64,000 bases of DNA from positions 73,565 to 137,564 of the forward strand of contig DAISGC010000001.1 of assembly GCA_036823255.1 (NCBI GenBank), read 5' to 3'. Shown here in pieces: positions 43,319 through 52,687 of the stretch. This DNA is from UBA4658 sp002405485. GTDB taxonomy: Bacteria; Planctomycetota; Phycisphaerae; Phycisphaerales; UBA1924. The translations under genes and the position numbers were made by a program. The notes below the pieces were generated by a model, which searched no databases, had not been told where the DNA came from, and saw only the letters and a list, made by a program, of their open reading frames with translations. Numbering within the stretch: position 1 is the stretch's first letter; each line of letters begins with the position of its first letter.

Positions 43319-43765
43319 ATGCTCGCCAGAGACCTGATGACGCCAACGCCCATCTCCGTCGGGCTGGACACCCCGATCACCGACGTTGCCAGGCTCATGG
43401 CCGAGCGCGACATCGGCGCGGTGATCGTGGTTGACGGCACCGGCGAACTGCGGGGGATCATCACCGAGAGCGACTTTACCGGCATGGCGCGGTGCGTGCC
43501 GTTCACGCTCGACCTGGCGCCGGTCATCTTCGGTGCGCGGGCGGCGACGCTCAAGGAACTCGAGCACATCTTTGAGCAGGCCAGGAAGCTCGCCGCCCGG
43601 GACGTGATGTCGGAGAAGGTCGTCACGGTGCGTCCGGACGAGGAGGTCGGGCACGTGGTGCGGCTGATGCTGACGAGGAAGCTCAAGCACGTGCCGGTTG
43701 TCGACGGCAAGCGGCCGGTGGGCATGATCGCCCGGCACGACGTGCTGAAGCTCATGGCCACGTGA
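43319..43765 (+). CDS. CBS-domain pair protein
   Basis: The 148-residue product is made of two CBS motifs and nothing else: LARDLMTPTPISVGLDTPIT, DIGAVIVVDGTGELRGIITE, then LAARDVMSEKVVTVRPDEEV, RKLKHVPVVDGKRPVGMIAR and HDVLKLMAT. Such pairs bind adenosyl ligands (AMP, ATP, SAM) and often regulate a neighbouring transporter or enzyme. I chose ATG at 43319 because GGAGG is 5 bases upstream. The SbtA-like transporter gene begins about 85 bases later. Confidence 0.9.
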   Translation: MLARDLMTPTPISVGLDTPITDVARLMAERDIGAVIVVDGTGELRGIITESDFTGMARCVPFTLDLAPVIFGARAATLKELEHIFEQARKLAARDVMSEKVVTVRPDEEVGHVVRLMLTRKLKHVPVVDGKRPVGMIARHDVLKLMAT

Positions 43766-43850
43766 GCGGGCAAGCAGGGGGCCGATGGGCCCGATCCGGC
43801 GGCGGCGGACGGGGATGCACGCGGCCGAGAAATCGGGTACAACCTCCGGA

Positions 43851-44939
43851 ATGACCGCGTTCGCGACGGCCAGTGGTCTTGTGCCCCAGCTCACGCTCGG
43901 CGAGGGTGGTTCAGCGCTCGCCGCGCTTGCGAGCCCGCCGGTGCTGTTCTTCTTCTTGGGGATGCTGGCGGCGGCGGTGCGGAGCAATTTGCACATCCCC
44001 AAGGCCGTGACCAAGCTGTTGTCGCTGTATCTGCTCTGGGCGATCGGCTTCAAGGGCGGGGTGCTGATGACGCAGGGGGAGGTGGGCGAGGAGATGGTGC
44101 TCTCGCTCGCCGCGGGCATGCTGATGGCGGTGGTGGTGCCGGTGTGGACGTTCTTTCTGCTGCGCCGGTTCGTCGACGTGTACAACGCCGCCGCACTCGC
44201 CGCGACCTATGGATCGATCTCGGCCGTGACGTTCATGGCTGCGTGCGACGTGCTCACGGCCCGCGGGATCGAGTATGGCGGCCACATGGTGGCGGCGATG
44301 GCGCTCATGGAGTCGCCGGCCATCGTGGCGGCGGTCATCCTGATGCGTGTCTCAGAGACGCGGTCGCGCGCCGGGGCGTCCACGTCGCACGAGCAAGCGG
44401 CGCCGGGCGTGAATGACGGGGCGCATGGGGCCATAAAGTCCAGACCGGGCTGGGGAACGCTCATGCACGAGGCGTTTCTCAACGGGCCGGTGTTTCTGCT
44501 GCTGGGCTCGCTGCTGATCGGCATGCTGGTCGGCAGCAAGGGCTATGAGGCGGTTCGGCCTCTGGTGGTGGACGCGTTCAGCGGCGTGCTGGTGTTCTTT
44601 CTGCTGGATCTGGGGATCCTCGCGGCGCGCAAGCTCAAGACCCTCGCCGACGCCGGCGCCAAGAAGATGGTGCTGTTTGCGCTCTTTGTGCCGCTGGTCA
44701 ACGCGGCGTGCGCGATCGGGCTCGCAAAGCTGCTGGATCTGGAACAGGGCAATGCGGTGCTGCTGACGGTGCTGTGCGCGTCGGCGAGCTACATCGCCGT
44801 GCCCGCGGCGGCGCGGATCGCGATCCCCAAGGCCCAGCCAAGCGTCTATCTCACGATGGCGCTGGGCATTACGTTTCCGTTCAACCTGGGTGTAGGGATA
44901 CCACTGTACATGTGGGTCATCGGCAGCGTGTGGTCGTGA
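43851..44939 (+). CDS. SbtA-family sodium-dependent bicarbonate transporter
   Basis: The 362-residue protein has about ten membrane spans. Family marks are SPPVLFFFLGMLAAAVRSNL, IPKAVTKLLSLYLLWAIGFK, AALAATYGSISAVTFMAACD, GHMVAAMALMESPAIVAAVI and ILAARKLKTLADAGAKKMVL. The cytoplasmic loop near residues 170-200 is longer and polar. Cyanobacterial SbtA takes up bicarbonate with sodium and is controlled by the PII-like SbtB; no SbtB is seen here, and the CBS protein encoded just upstream may play that part. The ATG at 43815 is an alternative start. Confidence 0.85.
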   Translation: MTAFATASGLVPQLTLGEGGSALAALASPPVLFFFLGMLAAAVRSNLHIPKAVTKLLSLYLLWAIGFKGGVLMTQGEVGEEMVLSLAAGMLMAVVVPVWTFFLLRRFVDVYNAAALAATYGSISAVTFMAACDVLTARGIEYGGHMVAAMALMESPAIVAAVILMRVSETRSRAGASTSHEQAAPGVNDGAHGAIKSRPGWGTLMHEAFLNGPVFLLLGSLLIGMLVGSKGYEAVRPLVVDAFSGVLVFFLLDLGILAARKLKTLADAGAKKMVLFALFVPLVNAACAIGLAKLLDLEQGNAVLLTVLCASASYIAVPAAARIAIPKAQPSVYLTMALGITFPFNLGVGIPLYMWVIGSVWS

Positions 44940-45154
44940 ATCGACTCCGGTGAGCGATTTGCCCGAGGTCGCACGCGCGGTGCTCAGGTCCGGCGTGCGC
45001 GAGTGCATCGAGCGGAACTGGGGTTTTGTCGAGGGTCGTCGGCGCGGTGACTCGGAAGCAGCGTGCGATGCGGCGCTAGCATTCGACATGTCGTCTGGAG
45101 GGTGCGCCCGCTGGTACGCCGCGACCCCGACGACTCATCCCGAAGGACGCTCCC

Positions 45155-46672
45155 ATGCACGCCAACGGTCATCACCAGACATCGAACGAGTCCAAGTGCC
45201 CGGTCTTGACGACGGCCAACGGTGCGCCGATCGGCGTGCAGCAGGCGCTGACGGCGGGGCCGCGCGGCCCAGTGCTGCTGCAGGATGCGGCGCTTCTGGA
45301 GCAGATGCAGCACTTCAACCGCGAGCGGATTCCGGAGCGCGTGGTGCACGCGAAGGGCTCGGGGGCGTATGGCACGTTCACGGTGACGGGCGACGTCACC
45401 AAGTACACGCGCGCCAGCGTGTTCTCGAAGATCGGCAAGAAAACCGAGTGCTTCCTGCGGTTTTCGACGGTGGCGGGCGAGCGCGGGGCGGCCGACGCCG
45501 AGCGCGATGTGCGCGGGTTCGCGCTCAAGTTCTACACCGACGAGGGCAACTGGGACCTGGTCGGCAACAACACGCCGGTGTTCTTCGTGCGTGATCCGTA
45601 CAAGTTCCAGAACTTCATCCACACGCAGAAGCGGCACCCGCAGACCAATCTGCGCGACATGGACATGCAGTGGGACTTCTGGTCGCTCTGCCCGGAATCG
45701 CTGCACCAGGTGACGATCCTGTTCAGCGATCGCGGGATTCCTTCGAGCTATCGCCACATCAACGGCTACGGCAGCCACACGTTCTCGCTCATCAACGCGG
45801 CGGGCGAGCGGGTGTGGTGCAAGTTCCACTTCAAGACCCGCCAGGGCATCAAGAACATGACCGACGAGGAGTCGGCGCAGCTCATCGGGTCTGACCGTGA
45901 GAGCCACCAGCGCGACCTGTTCAACGCGATCGCGCGGGGTGAGTTTCCGAAGTGGCGGGTGTGCATCCAGGTGATGACGCAGAAGCAGGCCGACACGTTC
46001 CGGTGGAATCCGTTTGATCTGACCAAGGTCTGGCCGCACAAGGAGTTTCCGCTGATCGAGGTGGGCGAGCTGGAGCTGAACCGGAATCCGGAGAACTATC
46101 ACGCGGAGGTTGAGCAGGCGGCGTTCAAGCCCAGTGCGCTGGTGCCGGGGATCGGTCCGAGCCCGGACAAGATGCTGCAGGCGCGGCTCATGAGCTACGC
46201 CGACACGCATCTGTATCGGTTGGGTGTGAACCACCACCAGATTCCGGTGAACAAGCCGCGGTGCCCGGTGATGAACTACATCCGCGACGGGCAGTCGGCC
46301 CATGGGTCATATGGCTCGGCGCCGAACTACTGGCCGAACTCGATCCCGACCGCGCCGAAGCCCGATCCGGCGTTCGCCGACCCGGCGTGGACGCTCGGGC
46401 AGACGATCGTGGATCGCTTTGACTCCACGGTCGATCACGATGACTACACCCAGGCGGGCAACCTGTATCGCATGTTCGACGACGCCCACCGCGAGCGGCT
46501 GGCCAAGCGCATCGGCGGGGTCCTGAAGCAGGCCCGGCAGGAAGTCCAGATGCGTCAGCTCTGCCACTTCTTCCGCGCTGATGAGGACTATGGCAAGCGT
46601 GTTGCCAAGCACCTGGGGATCGATGTTTCGGCGATGATGGCGCAGATGAGTGCCCCCGCCGGCGCTCGCTGA
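45155..46672 (+). CDS. katA: Monofunctional haem catalase (small-subunit clade)
   Basis: The 505-residue enzyme splits hydrogen peroxide to water and oxygen. His65 in RVVHAKGSGAYG is the distal catalytic His, GNNTPVFFVRDPYKFQNFIH holds the conserved Asn, and Tyr348 in RLMSYADTHLYRLG is the proximal haem ligand. PVTTANGAPI-like residues (CPVLTTANGAPIG) form the usual N-terminal arm. The length of about 500 residues fits the small-subunit clade 3 type. A strong terminator follows 30 bases after the stop. The 215 bases upstream contain no gene; I could not identify an OxyR or PerR box there. Confidence 0.97.
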   Translation: MHANGHHQTSNESKCPVLTTANGAPIGVQQALTAGPRGPVLLQDAALLEQMQHFNRERIPERVVHAKGSGAYGTFTVTGDVTKYTRASVFSKIGKKTECFLRFSTVAGERGAADAERDVRGFALKFYTDEGNWDLVGNNTPVFFVRDPYKFQNFIHTQKRHPQTNLRDMDMQWDFWSLCPESLHQVTILFSDRGIPSSYRHINGYGSHTFSLINAAGERVWCKFHFKTRQGIKNMTDEESAQLIGSDRESHQRDLFNAIARGEFPKWRVCIQVMTQKQADTFRWNPFDLTKVWPHKEFPLIEVGELELNRNPENYHAEVEQAAFKPSALVPGIGPSPDKMLQARLMSYADTHLYRLGVNHHQIPVNKPRCPVMNYIRDGQSAHGSYGSAPNYWPNSIPTAPKPDPAFADPAWTLGQTIVDRFDSTVDHDDYTQAGNLYRMFDDAHRERLAKRIGGVLKQARQEVQMRQLCHFFRADEDYGKRVAKHLGIDVSAMMAQMSAPAGAR

Positions 46673-46701
46673 GCGCCGATCTGACGCGCACGCACGTCAA
46701 C

Positions 46702-46745
46702 CACGAGCGTCGGAGAACGGGTTCTTCGACGCTCGTGCCACTTTT
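46702..46745 (+). terminator. Intrinsic terminator after catalase
   Basis: CACGAGCGTCG and CGACGCTCGTG form an 11-bp stem, continued by AGAAC/GTTCT to a tight GG loop, followed by CCACTTTTG on the plus strand. It also separates katA from the convergent TerC gene. Confidence 0.75.
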
Positions 46746-46752
46746 GTGCACG

Positions 46753-48330
46753 TCACGTGGCGTCTGATTTCCGCGGGTCTGCGGGCGGCTCGGCGGGGCC
46801 GCCCGCGGAACTGGCCGGCCTGCCGAATCTCCGTTTCCACCATTTGCGGAGATAGTTGCCGCCCCATGCCAGCACGGGCATGAAGGGGCTGCCGACGATG
46901 ACGGCGATGGTGTACCACTTGAGGTTCACCGGCTCGGGGGCCTCGCGCATCCACCGGATGATGATCTCGATGATCTCGATTATGCCAAGCCCGACCGCCC
47001 AGAAAGCGACGAACACCGCCGGGACAACCCAGACGCCCCAGCGATCGGCGACGGTGTCCATCCTGTCGGCGAGGTTGAACGCGCCCGACTTGAGCTTCTC
47101 GAGCATCCACCGTGCCCAGACGAACTCCGTCGCCAGCAGCGCCAGCCCGATCGGGATGAGCACCGTCGGGCCGGGGCCGGGCAGCGGGGCGATGGCCACG
47201 CCGAAGAGCACGATGACGGTCCCTGCGATGAGGATGCCGACCTTGCGTGCGTTGCGCCGGCCGACTTCGACGGCTTCGGTCAGGTCTTCCAGCGGCGTCG
47301 GGCGCACGGCGATTTCCGGGTGCGCCTTCACGCGGGAGCGCCACCAGAGCACCGAGGCGAGGATGCCCAGACCCATCGTCCCGGAGACCGCCGCCAGGGT
47401 CGTCTGCGTCGAGAGCACCGGGAAGTGCTCGGGGAGGAACATCTTGGCGGCGATGAACAGCAGGATGAACACCACGCTCATCCTGAGGAAGCGGAACCTC
47501 GGGAGCAGGTCGGCGATGGTGAAGTACAGCGATCGCAGCCCGAGCCCGGCGAGCAGACTCGCGCTGAAGGCCAGAAACGGATCCTTGGTCACGCTGAAGA
47601 GCGCAGGAACGCTGTCGAGCGCGAAGGTCGCGTCCAGCATCGCGGCGACCAGCACGGCTCCGAGCATCGGCGTGCCGGCCAGCCGTGCGGTGTGGCTGGT
47701 TCCATCGGACGCAGGTTCGGAGCGCACGAAGAGCTTCTGTCGCTCCTGGGTTTCCTGGATGCGAAAGACCCGCCGAACGATCCGGGAGTACCACTTTCTG
47801 GAGAGGTCGGTCTGCGCGTCCGGGAGGATGAGCGTGCGGATCATCGCCAGCACGAGGAGCACGCCGAAGAACCACTTGACCAGGGGCCAGTGGACCATCA
47901 GCCATGCCCCGCCGGAGATCATCCCCAGGCGGATCACCATGGCGATGAGGATGCTCCAGAACAGAGCCCGCCCGAGCAGTGGCCGGGGAATGCCGAAGGC
48001 CGCGTAGGCCAGGGCGATCACGGCGAGATTGTCAAGACTGAGGGCGATCTCGATGACGTAGCTGGTGAAGAACTGCCAGAGCGCCTGGGTGCCGTTGAGC
48101 GGGCCTCCCTCGAGGGGGAAGCTGACAGTTTCCTCGATGCGGAGCCAGTTGACCTCGTAGACGTATGCGATCACGAAGCTGAAGACGACCGCCGCGAGGA
48201 GCCAGAGCAGCGTGCTGGCGAGCGCCTCGGTCTGCGAGACCACGCGCGGGCGGCGCGTGAGGACTCCCAGGTCGAGAACGACCAGGAAGGCCACAAGCAT
48301 GAGGAGCACCGGCCAAAGCCAGACGGTCAT
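46753..48330 (-). CDS. TerC-family membrane protein with C-terminal PGPGW domain
   Basis: The 525-residue protein has a full TerC domain (about residues 1-310): VVLDLGVLTRR, IEIALSLDNLAVIALAYAAF, AMLDATFALDSVPALFSVTK and RSLYFTIADLLPRFRFLRMS; Asp residues in the two DN/DS motifs are kept. Residues about 350-470 carry another module with GVAIAPLPGPGPTVLIPIGL and LLATEFVWARWMLEKLK, the PGPGW membrane domain, plus further spans. TerC proteins are linked to tellurite and to metal (manganese) export in other bacteria. Fusion to PGPGW is unusual. It is the last of three tandem TerC genes on this strand. Confidence 0.9.
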   Translation of the reverse strand: MTVWLWPVLLMLVAFLVVLDLGVLTRRPRVVSQTEALASTLLWLLAAVVFSFVIAYVYEVNWLRIEETVSFPLEGGPLNGTQALWQFFTSYVIEIALSLDNLAVIALAYAAFGIPRPLLGRALFWSILIAMVIRLGMISGGAWLMVHWPLVKWFFGVLLVLAMIRTLILPDAQTDLSRKWYSRIVRRVFRIQETQERQKLFVRSEPASDGTSHTARLAGTPMLGAVLVAAMLDATFALDSVPALFSVTKDPFLAFSASLLAGLGLRSLYFTIADLLPRFRFLRMSVVFILLFIAAKMFLPEHFPVLSTQTTLAAVSGTMGLGILASVLWWRSRVKAHPEIAVRPTPLEDLTEAVEVGRRNARKVGILIAGTVIVLFGVAIAPLPGPGPTVLIPIGLALLATEFVWARWMLEKLKSGAFNLADRMDTVADRWGVWVVPAVFVAFWAVGLGIIEIIEIIIRWMREAPEPVNLKWYTIAVIVGSPFMPVLAWGGNYLRKWWKRRFGRPASSAGGPAEPPADPRKSDAT

Positions 48331-48421
48331 GGGTCTTTCCGCACCGCGTGCAGACCAGTTTCATCGTCCGGTCCGCCGGACGACCCAACGGTAGGGGCCG
48401 GAGCGGGCGATGGGGCAACGC

Positions 48422-49534
48422 TCATGCGCCCTGGGCCTCTTTGTGCCGCTTGGCCCATACCAGCGACGCGACGACGCCCGCGCTCAGCGAGAGCACGATG
48501 AACCCCAGCGAGACGGCGATCGGCACGTGGATCTGGTTCTCCGGCAGCCAACTGGCCCATGCCGGGAGCGGGTCGGCCGCCATCTTGGCGACTGCGCGGA
48601 GCTGGTGGACGCCCTCCAGCAGCATCTTGATGCCGACGAACACGAGCACCACGGCGAGGGCGTATTTCAGGAAGTGGAACTTGTCCATGAGCGCGGCGAG
48701 GGCGAAGAAGAGCGAACGCAGCCCAAGGATGGCGAACACGTTGGAGGTGAAGACGATGAACGGGTCTTTGGTGATCCCGATGATCGCCGGGATGGAGTCC
48801 ACGGCGAAGATGACATCGGTGGTCTCGATGATCAGGAGGACGAGAAACAGCGGCGTGGCGACGAGCACGCCGCGAGCCGCGCCGCCAGCTGGGGCCAGGC
48901 GTGTAAAGAACCGCTCGCCGTCAAACTCTTTGGAGATCGGGAAGAGCTTGCGAGCGATGCGGACGACGAGCATCTTGTCGAAGTCGCGATCTTCATCTTC
49001 CTTGGCCAGAGCCATGTTGACGCCGGTGTAGACGAGGAATGCGCCGAGGATGTAGAGGAGCCATTCGAATCGTGTGACCAGCGCGGTGCCGGCGAAGATC
49101 ATTGCGAAACGCGCGACGAGGGCGCCCAGGATGCCCCAGAACAGCACCCGATGCTGGAACCTGGCGGGCACCTTGAAGAACGCGAAGATGAGGGCGATCA
49201 CGAAGAGGTTGTCAACGCTCAGGGAGTACTCCGTGAGCCACCCGGCGAGGAACTGCATCGCGGCGGTCTTCCCGATTGCTTCACCACTCGGCATCGGCGA
49301 ACCGTCGCTGGCGCCCATCATGACGCCCGCGAACTTCGTGCCGATGCCCAGCCAGTCGTGCTTGTAGATGAAGTACACCGCGACGTTGAAGGCCAGGCCC
49401 ATGGCCACGAACACGGCAACGTGCTTCATGGCCCGCGAGGGCGAGAGCTCCTTGGCGCGCCGGGAGAGCACGCCAAGGTCAAGCGCGAGGACCACGAGCA
49501 CGAAGACGACGAAACCGATCCAGAGCCAGACCAT
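48422..49534 (-). CDS. TerC-family membrane protein
   Basis: The 370-residue protein starts MVWLWIGFVVFVLVVLALDL behind AGGAGGCG. It shows the TerC marks LTEYSLSVDNLFVIALIFAF, KVPARFQHRVLFWGILGALV, IIETTDVIFAVDSIPAIIGI and SNVFAILGLRSLFFALAALM. About nine spans are predicted, with a long polar loop between the two halves (about residues 205-240). It probably exports metal ions such as Mn2+ or acts with tellurite-resistance complexes. It differs from both neighbours and is not a recent duplicate. The gene follows the third TerC gene after about 95 bases. Confidence 0.92.
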   Translation of the reverse strand: MVWLWIGFVVFVLVVLALDLGVLSRRAKELSPSRAMKHVAVFVAMGLAFNVAVYFIYKHDWLGIGTKFAGVMMGASDGSPMPSGEAIGKTAAMQFLAGWLTEYSLSVDNLFVIALIFAFFKVPARFQHRVLFWGILGALVARFAMIFAGTALVTRFEWLLYILGAFLVYTGVNMALAKEDEDRDFDKMLVVRIARKLFPISKEFDGERFFTRLAPAGGAARGVLVATPLFLVLLIIETTDVIFAVDSIPAIIGITKDPFIVFTSNVFAILGLRSLFFALAALMDKFHFLKYALAVVLVFVGIKMLLEGVHQLRAVAKMAADPLPAWASWLPENQIHVPIAVSLGFIVLSLSAGVVASLVWAKRHKEAQGA

Positions 49535-49628
49535 CGGGCGATCGCCTCCTGTGCCGCCGACTGCCAGGAAGCAAATCGGACAGATGAGGAGACAATAGGG
49601 TCGATCGCCGTTCCGGGTGACGGGTCCG

Positions 49629-50822
49629 TCAGTGGCCCGAGCTCTTCTTCGGGACCAGGATCGAGGCCACCGTGGCAATCGCCAGCACGGTCACCACGAT
49701 CACCAGCGACACCATCGGGTCGATCTTGATGGCCTTCTGCGGCTCCAGCCCGATCACGCCCAGGTACGGCGGGACGCTCAGCAGCAGCAGCTTCACCCCG
49801 ACGAATGCCAGGATGAGGATCAACGCCGGCTTGAGGTACCGGAACTTGGCGATGAGCGCGGCCAGGCAGAAGTACAGAGCGCGGAGCCCAAGGATCGCGA
49901 AGATGTTGCTGGTGAACACGATGAACGGATCCGGCGTGATGGCGAAGATCGCCGGGATCGAGTCCACCGCGAACACCAGGTCGGTGATCTCCACAAGGAT
50001 CAGCGCGAGGAAGAGGGGGGTCATCGCCCACTTCAGCGCCAGCGACCCGGGTGGAGCCGGATCCTGCACCTGCTTGCCGGTCTTGGGGTCGGTCGAATAG
50101 GTCGGCTTCAGCGTCCGCTTGGTGAAGAACTTCTGTCCGTCGAAGAAGTCGACGGTCCGGAACATCCTCTTGGCCAGCTTGACCATGATGTTCTGGCTCG
50201 GGTCGTCGTTGCCCTTGATGAGAGCCATCTTCAGGGCCGTGAGCACGAGGAACGCGCCGAAGATGATCAGGATCCACTGATACCGCATGATCAGTTCGGC
50301 CCCGAGGAAGATCATCGCGCCACGCATGATCAGTGCGCCGATGATGCCCCAGAACAGCACGCGGTGCTGGTACTTGCCGGGGATGGCGAAGAACTGGAAG
50401 ATGAGGGCGATGACGAAGATGTTGTCCATCGCCAGCGACTTCTCGACGACGTATCCGGTGAGGTACTGCACCGTCGCCGTCTTGCCGTCAACAACGCCGT
50501 TGACGATGAGCGGCGCCGTCGGATCGGTCTTTGTCGCCGGGTTGTAGATCGGTGTGTCCAGCCCGAGTCCCAGCCAGTGATTCTGGTACGCAAAGAACAC
50601 GAACACGCTGAAGGCCACCCCGCACGTCAGCCAGACGATCGACCAGGAGATCGCCTCCTTCATCGAAACCTCATGGGCTTCGCGGTGGAAGACGCCCAGG
50701 TCCAGGGCCAGAAACAGGATGACCAGCGCGATGAACCCGACATACGCCCACATCTTGAGATTGGCGCCCGTCGCGGCGGGTGTCTCGACGGCGGTCTGGG
50801 CAAGAGTCAGAAGTTCCAGCAC
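49629..50822 (-). CDS. TerC-family membrane protein
   Basis: The 397-residue protein starts at GTG 50822 behind AGAGGACGAAC. A hydrophilic N-terminal tail (ELLTLAQTAVETPAATGANL) precedes the TerC domain: VVEKSLAMDNIFVIALIFQF, IPGKYQHRVLFWGIIGALIM, LILVEITDLVFAVDSIPAIF and SNIFAILGLRALYFCLAALI. In place of DN in the usual SLDN motif it has AMDN. A polar loop (TLKPTYSTDPKTGKQVQDPA) lies between the two halves. It is the first of the three tandem TerC genes and may be the first gene of their operon. Confidence 0.92.
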   Translation of the reverse strand: MLELLTLAQTAVETPAATGANLKMWAYVGFIALVILFLALDLGVFHREAHEVSMKEAISWSIVWLTCGVAFSVFVFFAYQNHWLGLGLDTPIYNPATKTDPTAPLIVNGVVDGKTATVQYLTGYVVEKSLAMDNIFVIALIFQFFAIPGKYQHRVLFWGIIGALIMRGAMIFLGAELIMRYQWILIIFGAFLVLTALKMALIKGNDDPSQNIMVKLAKRMFRTVDFFDGQKFFTKRTLKPTYSTDPKTGKQVQDPAPPGSLALKWAMTPLFLALILVEITDLVFAVDSIPAIFAITPDPFIVFTSNIFAILGLRALYFCLAALIAKFRYLKPALILILAFVGVKLLLLSVPPYLGVIGLEPQKAIKIDPMVSLVIVVTVLAIATVASILVPKKSSGH

Positions 50823-51223
50823 GTTCGTCCTCTGGCCAGCTTCTGGCCTGTAGGTGGTCGATGACCCAGCGGGCGGACACCCGGAGAGCCATTGGGATTG
50901 CACGAACGTTGGTCTTGCTCTCAACGCCCGAGGGCGTCTGTCCGGACCGGAGACCGTTCGCCCGCTTTCGGGCCGACGTGTCCCGTATTGTCGATCCCGA
51001 CCGCCGCGCGATGCGGCGAGCTACTCCCCAACTCGGAGTCCGATCATTTGGGCATGCGAACATACGCCGCCCGTGTGAAACGTCAAGTTTCGTCGGTCCC
51101 GAGGGGGTAGATTCGCCCGCGAGGTCGACCGGCTTCGACGATCTGCGCGGGTCTCTTCGCTCAAGGAACGGACAACGCCATCGCCAATGGCGATCGCGAC
51201 GAACGTTGCCGGGTTCAGGAGCA
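50823..51223. other. Intergenic region between TerC cluster and rtcB
   Basis: This stretch of about 400 bases lies upstream of the first TerC gene (50822, minus strand) and downstream of the rtcB stop. It should carry the TerC promoter. I see no gene, and no clear promoter, riboswitch (such as the yybP-ykoY manganese type) or terminator; I could not exclude a riboswitch by eye. Confidence 0.4.
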
Positions 51224-52687
51224 TCAGTCCTCGGCTTTCTCGCCCTCGGGCGCCATCTTGACCAGGCGGGGGTCGAAGCGGGCGATCGGCTCCACGAGGT
51301 CGGCCTGCTGGGCCATGACCTGATGGATGTCCTTGTACGCCCCCGGGCACTCGTCGATGCCGGCGCTGATGACCGCAACGTTTCGCGCCGAGAGGTCGCG
51401 TTTGACATTGCCCCAGGCGAACGACTCGCGGGCCTTGGTCCTGGACATGGCTCGTCCCGCGCCGTGGCTCGCCGAGCGGAGCGACGCCGCGGATCCGAGG
51501 CCGCGGACGACGAATCCCGGCGCGGCCATGGAGCCGGGGATGACCCCCAGGACGTTCTGTCCCGCGGGGGTTGCGCCCTTGCGATGGACGATGAGCTCGC
51601 GCTCGCCCGAGCCGTCGCCGGGATCATGCCGCTCCTTCCACGCGAAGTTGTGGTGGTTCTCGACGTGTGCGATGACCTCTGCTCCGAGGGTTCGGACCAC
51701 GTGCCGGTGGATGCACTCATGGTTGGCGGCGGCGTACGCACCCATGAGATTCATGGCCGCGAAGTACTCCTGACCTTCGTGCGAGTCCATGTCCAGCCAG
51801 GCGAGGTGCTTCAGATCCGCCGGGAGGTGCTTGCATCGCTGCATGGCGATCTTGGAGTAGTGATCGCAGATCGCCGCGCCGGTTCCTCGCGATCCCGAGT
51901 GGCTGAGCAGCGCGAGGTAGGTTCCCGGCGGAGCGTTCCACGACCATCCCGAGCCATGCTGGGCTTGGGATTCGCGCGGGACGTCCGGGGTCGTGCCATC
52001 GATCGTGAGCACGCCGAACTCGACGAAGTGGTTGCCCGAACCTGAAGTGCCGAGCTGCGACCAGGCCCGAGACTTGTTGGCCGACGCGATCGGCGAGACC
52101 GACCAGTCCGCGTCGAGAACGTCGTGCGTCCGCGGGGTCGAGAAGGTCGCACCGACGCCGAAGCGTGTCTCGCGCTCCAGCGCGTCGCGGAGCTTCGCCG
52201 CGCCGGCGGGCTCGTCGAGCATGGACGCGGGGAGATCGAGCACGCTCAGCCGCATTCGGCACGCGATGTCCACGCCCACGGCGTATGGGATCACCGCGCC
52301 CTCGGTCGCCAGCACCCCGCCGATGGGCAGCCCATAGCCCACGTGCGCGTCGGGCATGAGCGCGCCGGCGGCGGTGATCGGCAGGCGACATGCGCGGGAC
52401 ATCTGCGCGATCGACTCGGGTTCGAGCCCGATTCCCCAGTTCTTCCACGGAGCGGGTTGTGCGCGCTCGACGAAGGACACCGGCGGGTCATCGATCAGCG
52501 CGTGCGCGAGCCGATCAAACAGCGGATCGGTCACATACCCGGAAGGGTTGGCGATGACGCCGGTGATCGCCGAACGTAGCGCCTCACGTCCGAGACCCGC
52601 CGCCGCAGCCCGGGCGCAGGATCGCACGGCGAGCTTGAGCGGCTCGCCGTCGGGAATGCCGAGGTTTCGAAGCTCACGGGCCTTCAT
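51224..52687 (-). CDS. rtcB: RtcB-family RNA-splicing ligase
   Basis: The 487-residue protein matches RtcB, which joins RNA 2',3'-cyclic phosphate and 5'-OH ends using GTP and Mn2+. PDAHVGYGLPIGGVLATEG and GVDIACRMRLSV include the metal site (Asp140, Cys143), where the usual form is GVDIGCGM. LGTSGSGNHFVEFGV, LLSHSGSRGTGAAI, HVENHHNFAWKERH and VHRKGATPAGQ follow, and SHGAGRAMSRTKA carries the guanylylated His region. AGGAGA precedes the ATG at 52687. No RNA repair partner (RtcA, archease, RtcR) is next to it. Confidence 0.92.
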   Translation of the reverse strand: MKARELRNLGIPDGEPLKLAVRSCARAAAAGLGREALRSAITGVIANPSGYVTDPLFDRLAHALIDDPPVSFVERAQPAPWKNWGIGLEPESIAQMSRACRLPITAAGALMPDAHVGYGLPIGGVLATEGAVIPYAVGVDIACRMRLSVLDLPASMLDEPAGAAKLRDALERETRFGVGATFSTPRTHDVLDADWSVSPIASANKSRAWSQLGTSGSGNHFVEFGVLTIDGTTPDVPRESQAQHGSGWSWNAPPGTYLALLSHSGSRGTGAAICDHYSKIAMQRCKHLPADLKHLAWLDMDSHEGQEYFAAMNLMGAYAAANHECIHRHVVRTLGAEVIAHVENHHNFAWKERHDPGDGSGERELIVHRKGATPAGQNVLGVIPGSMAAPGFVVRGLGSAASLRSASHGAGRAMSRTKARESFAWGNVKRDLSARNVAVISAGIDECPGAYKDIHQVMAQQADLVEPIARFDPRLVKMAPEGEKAED

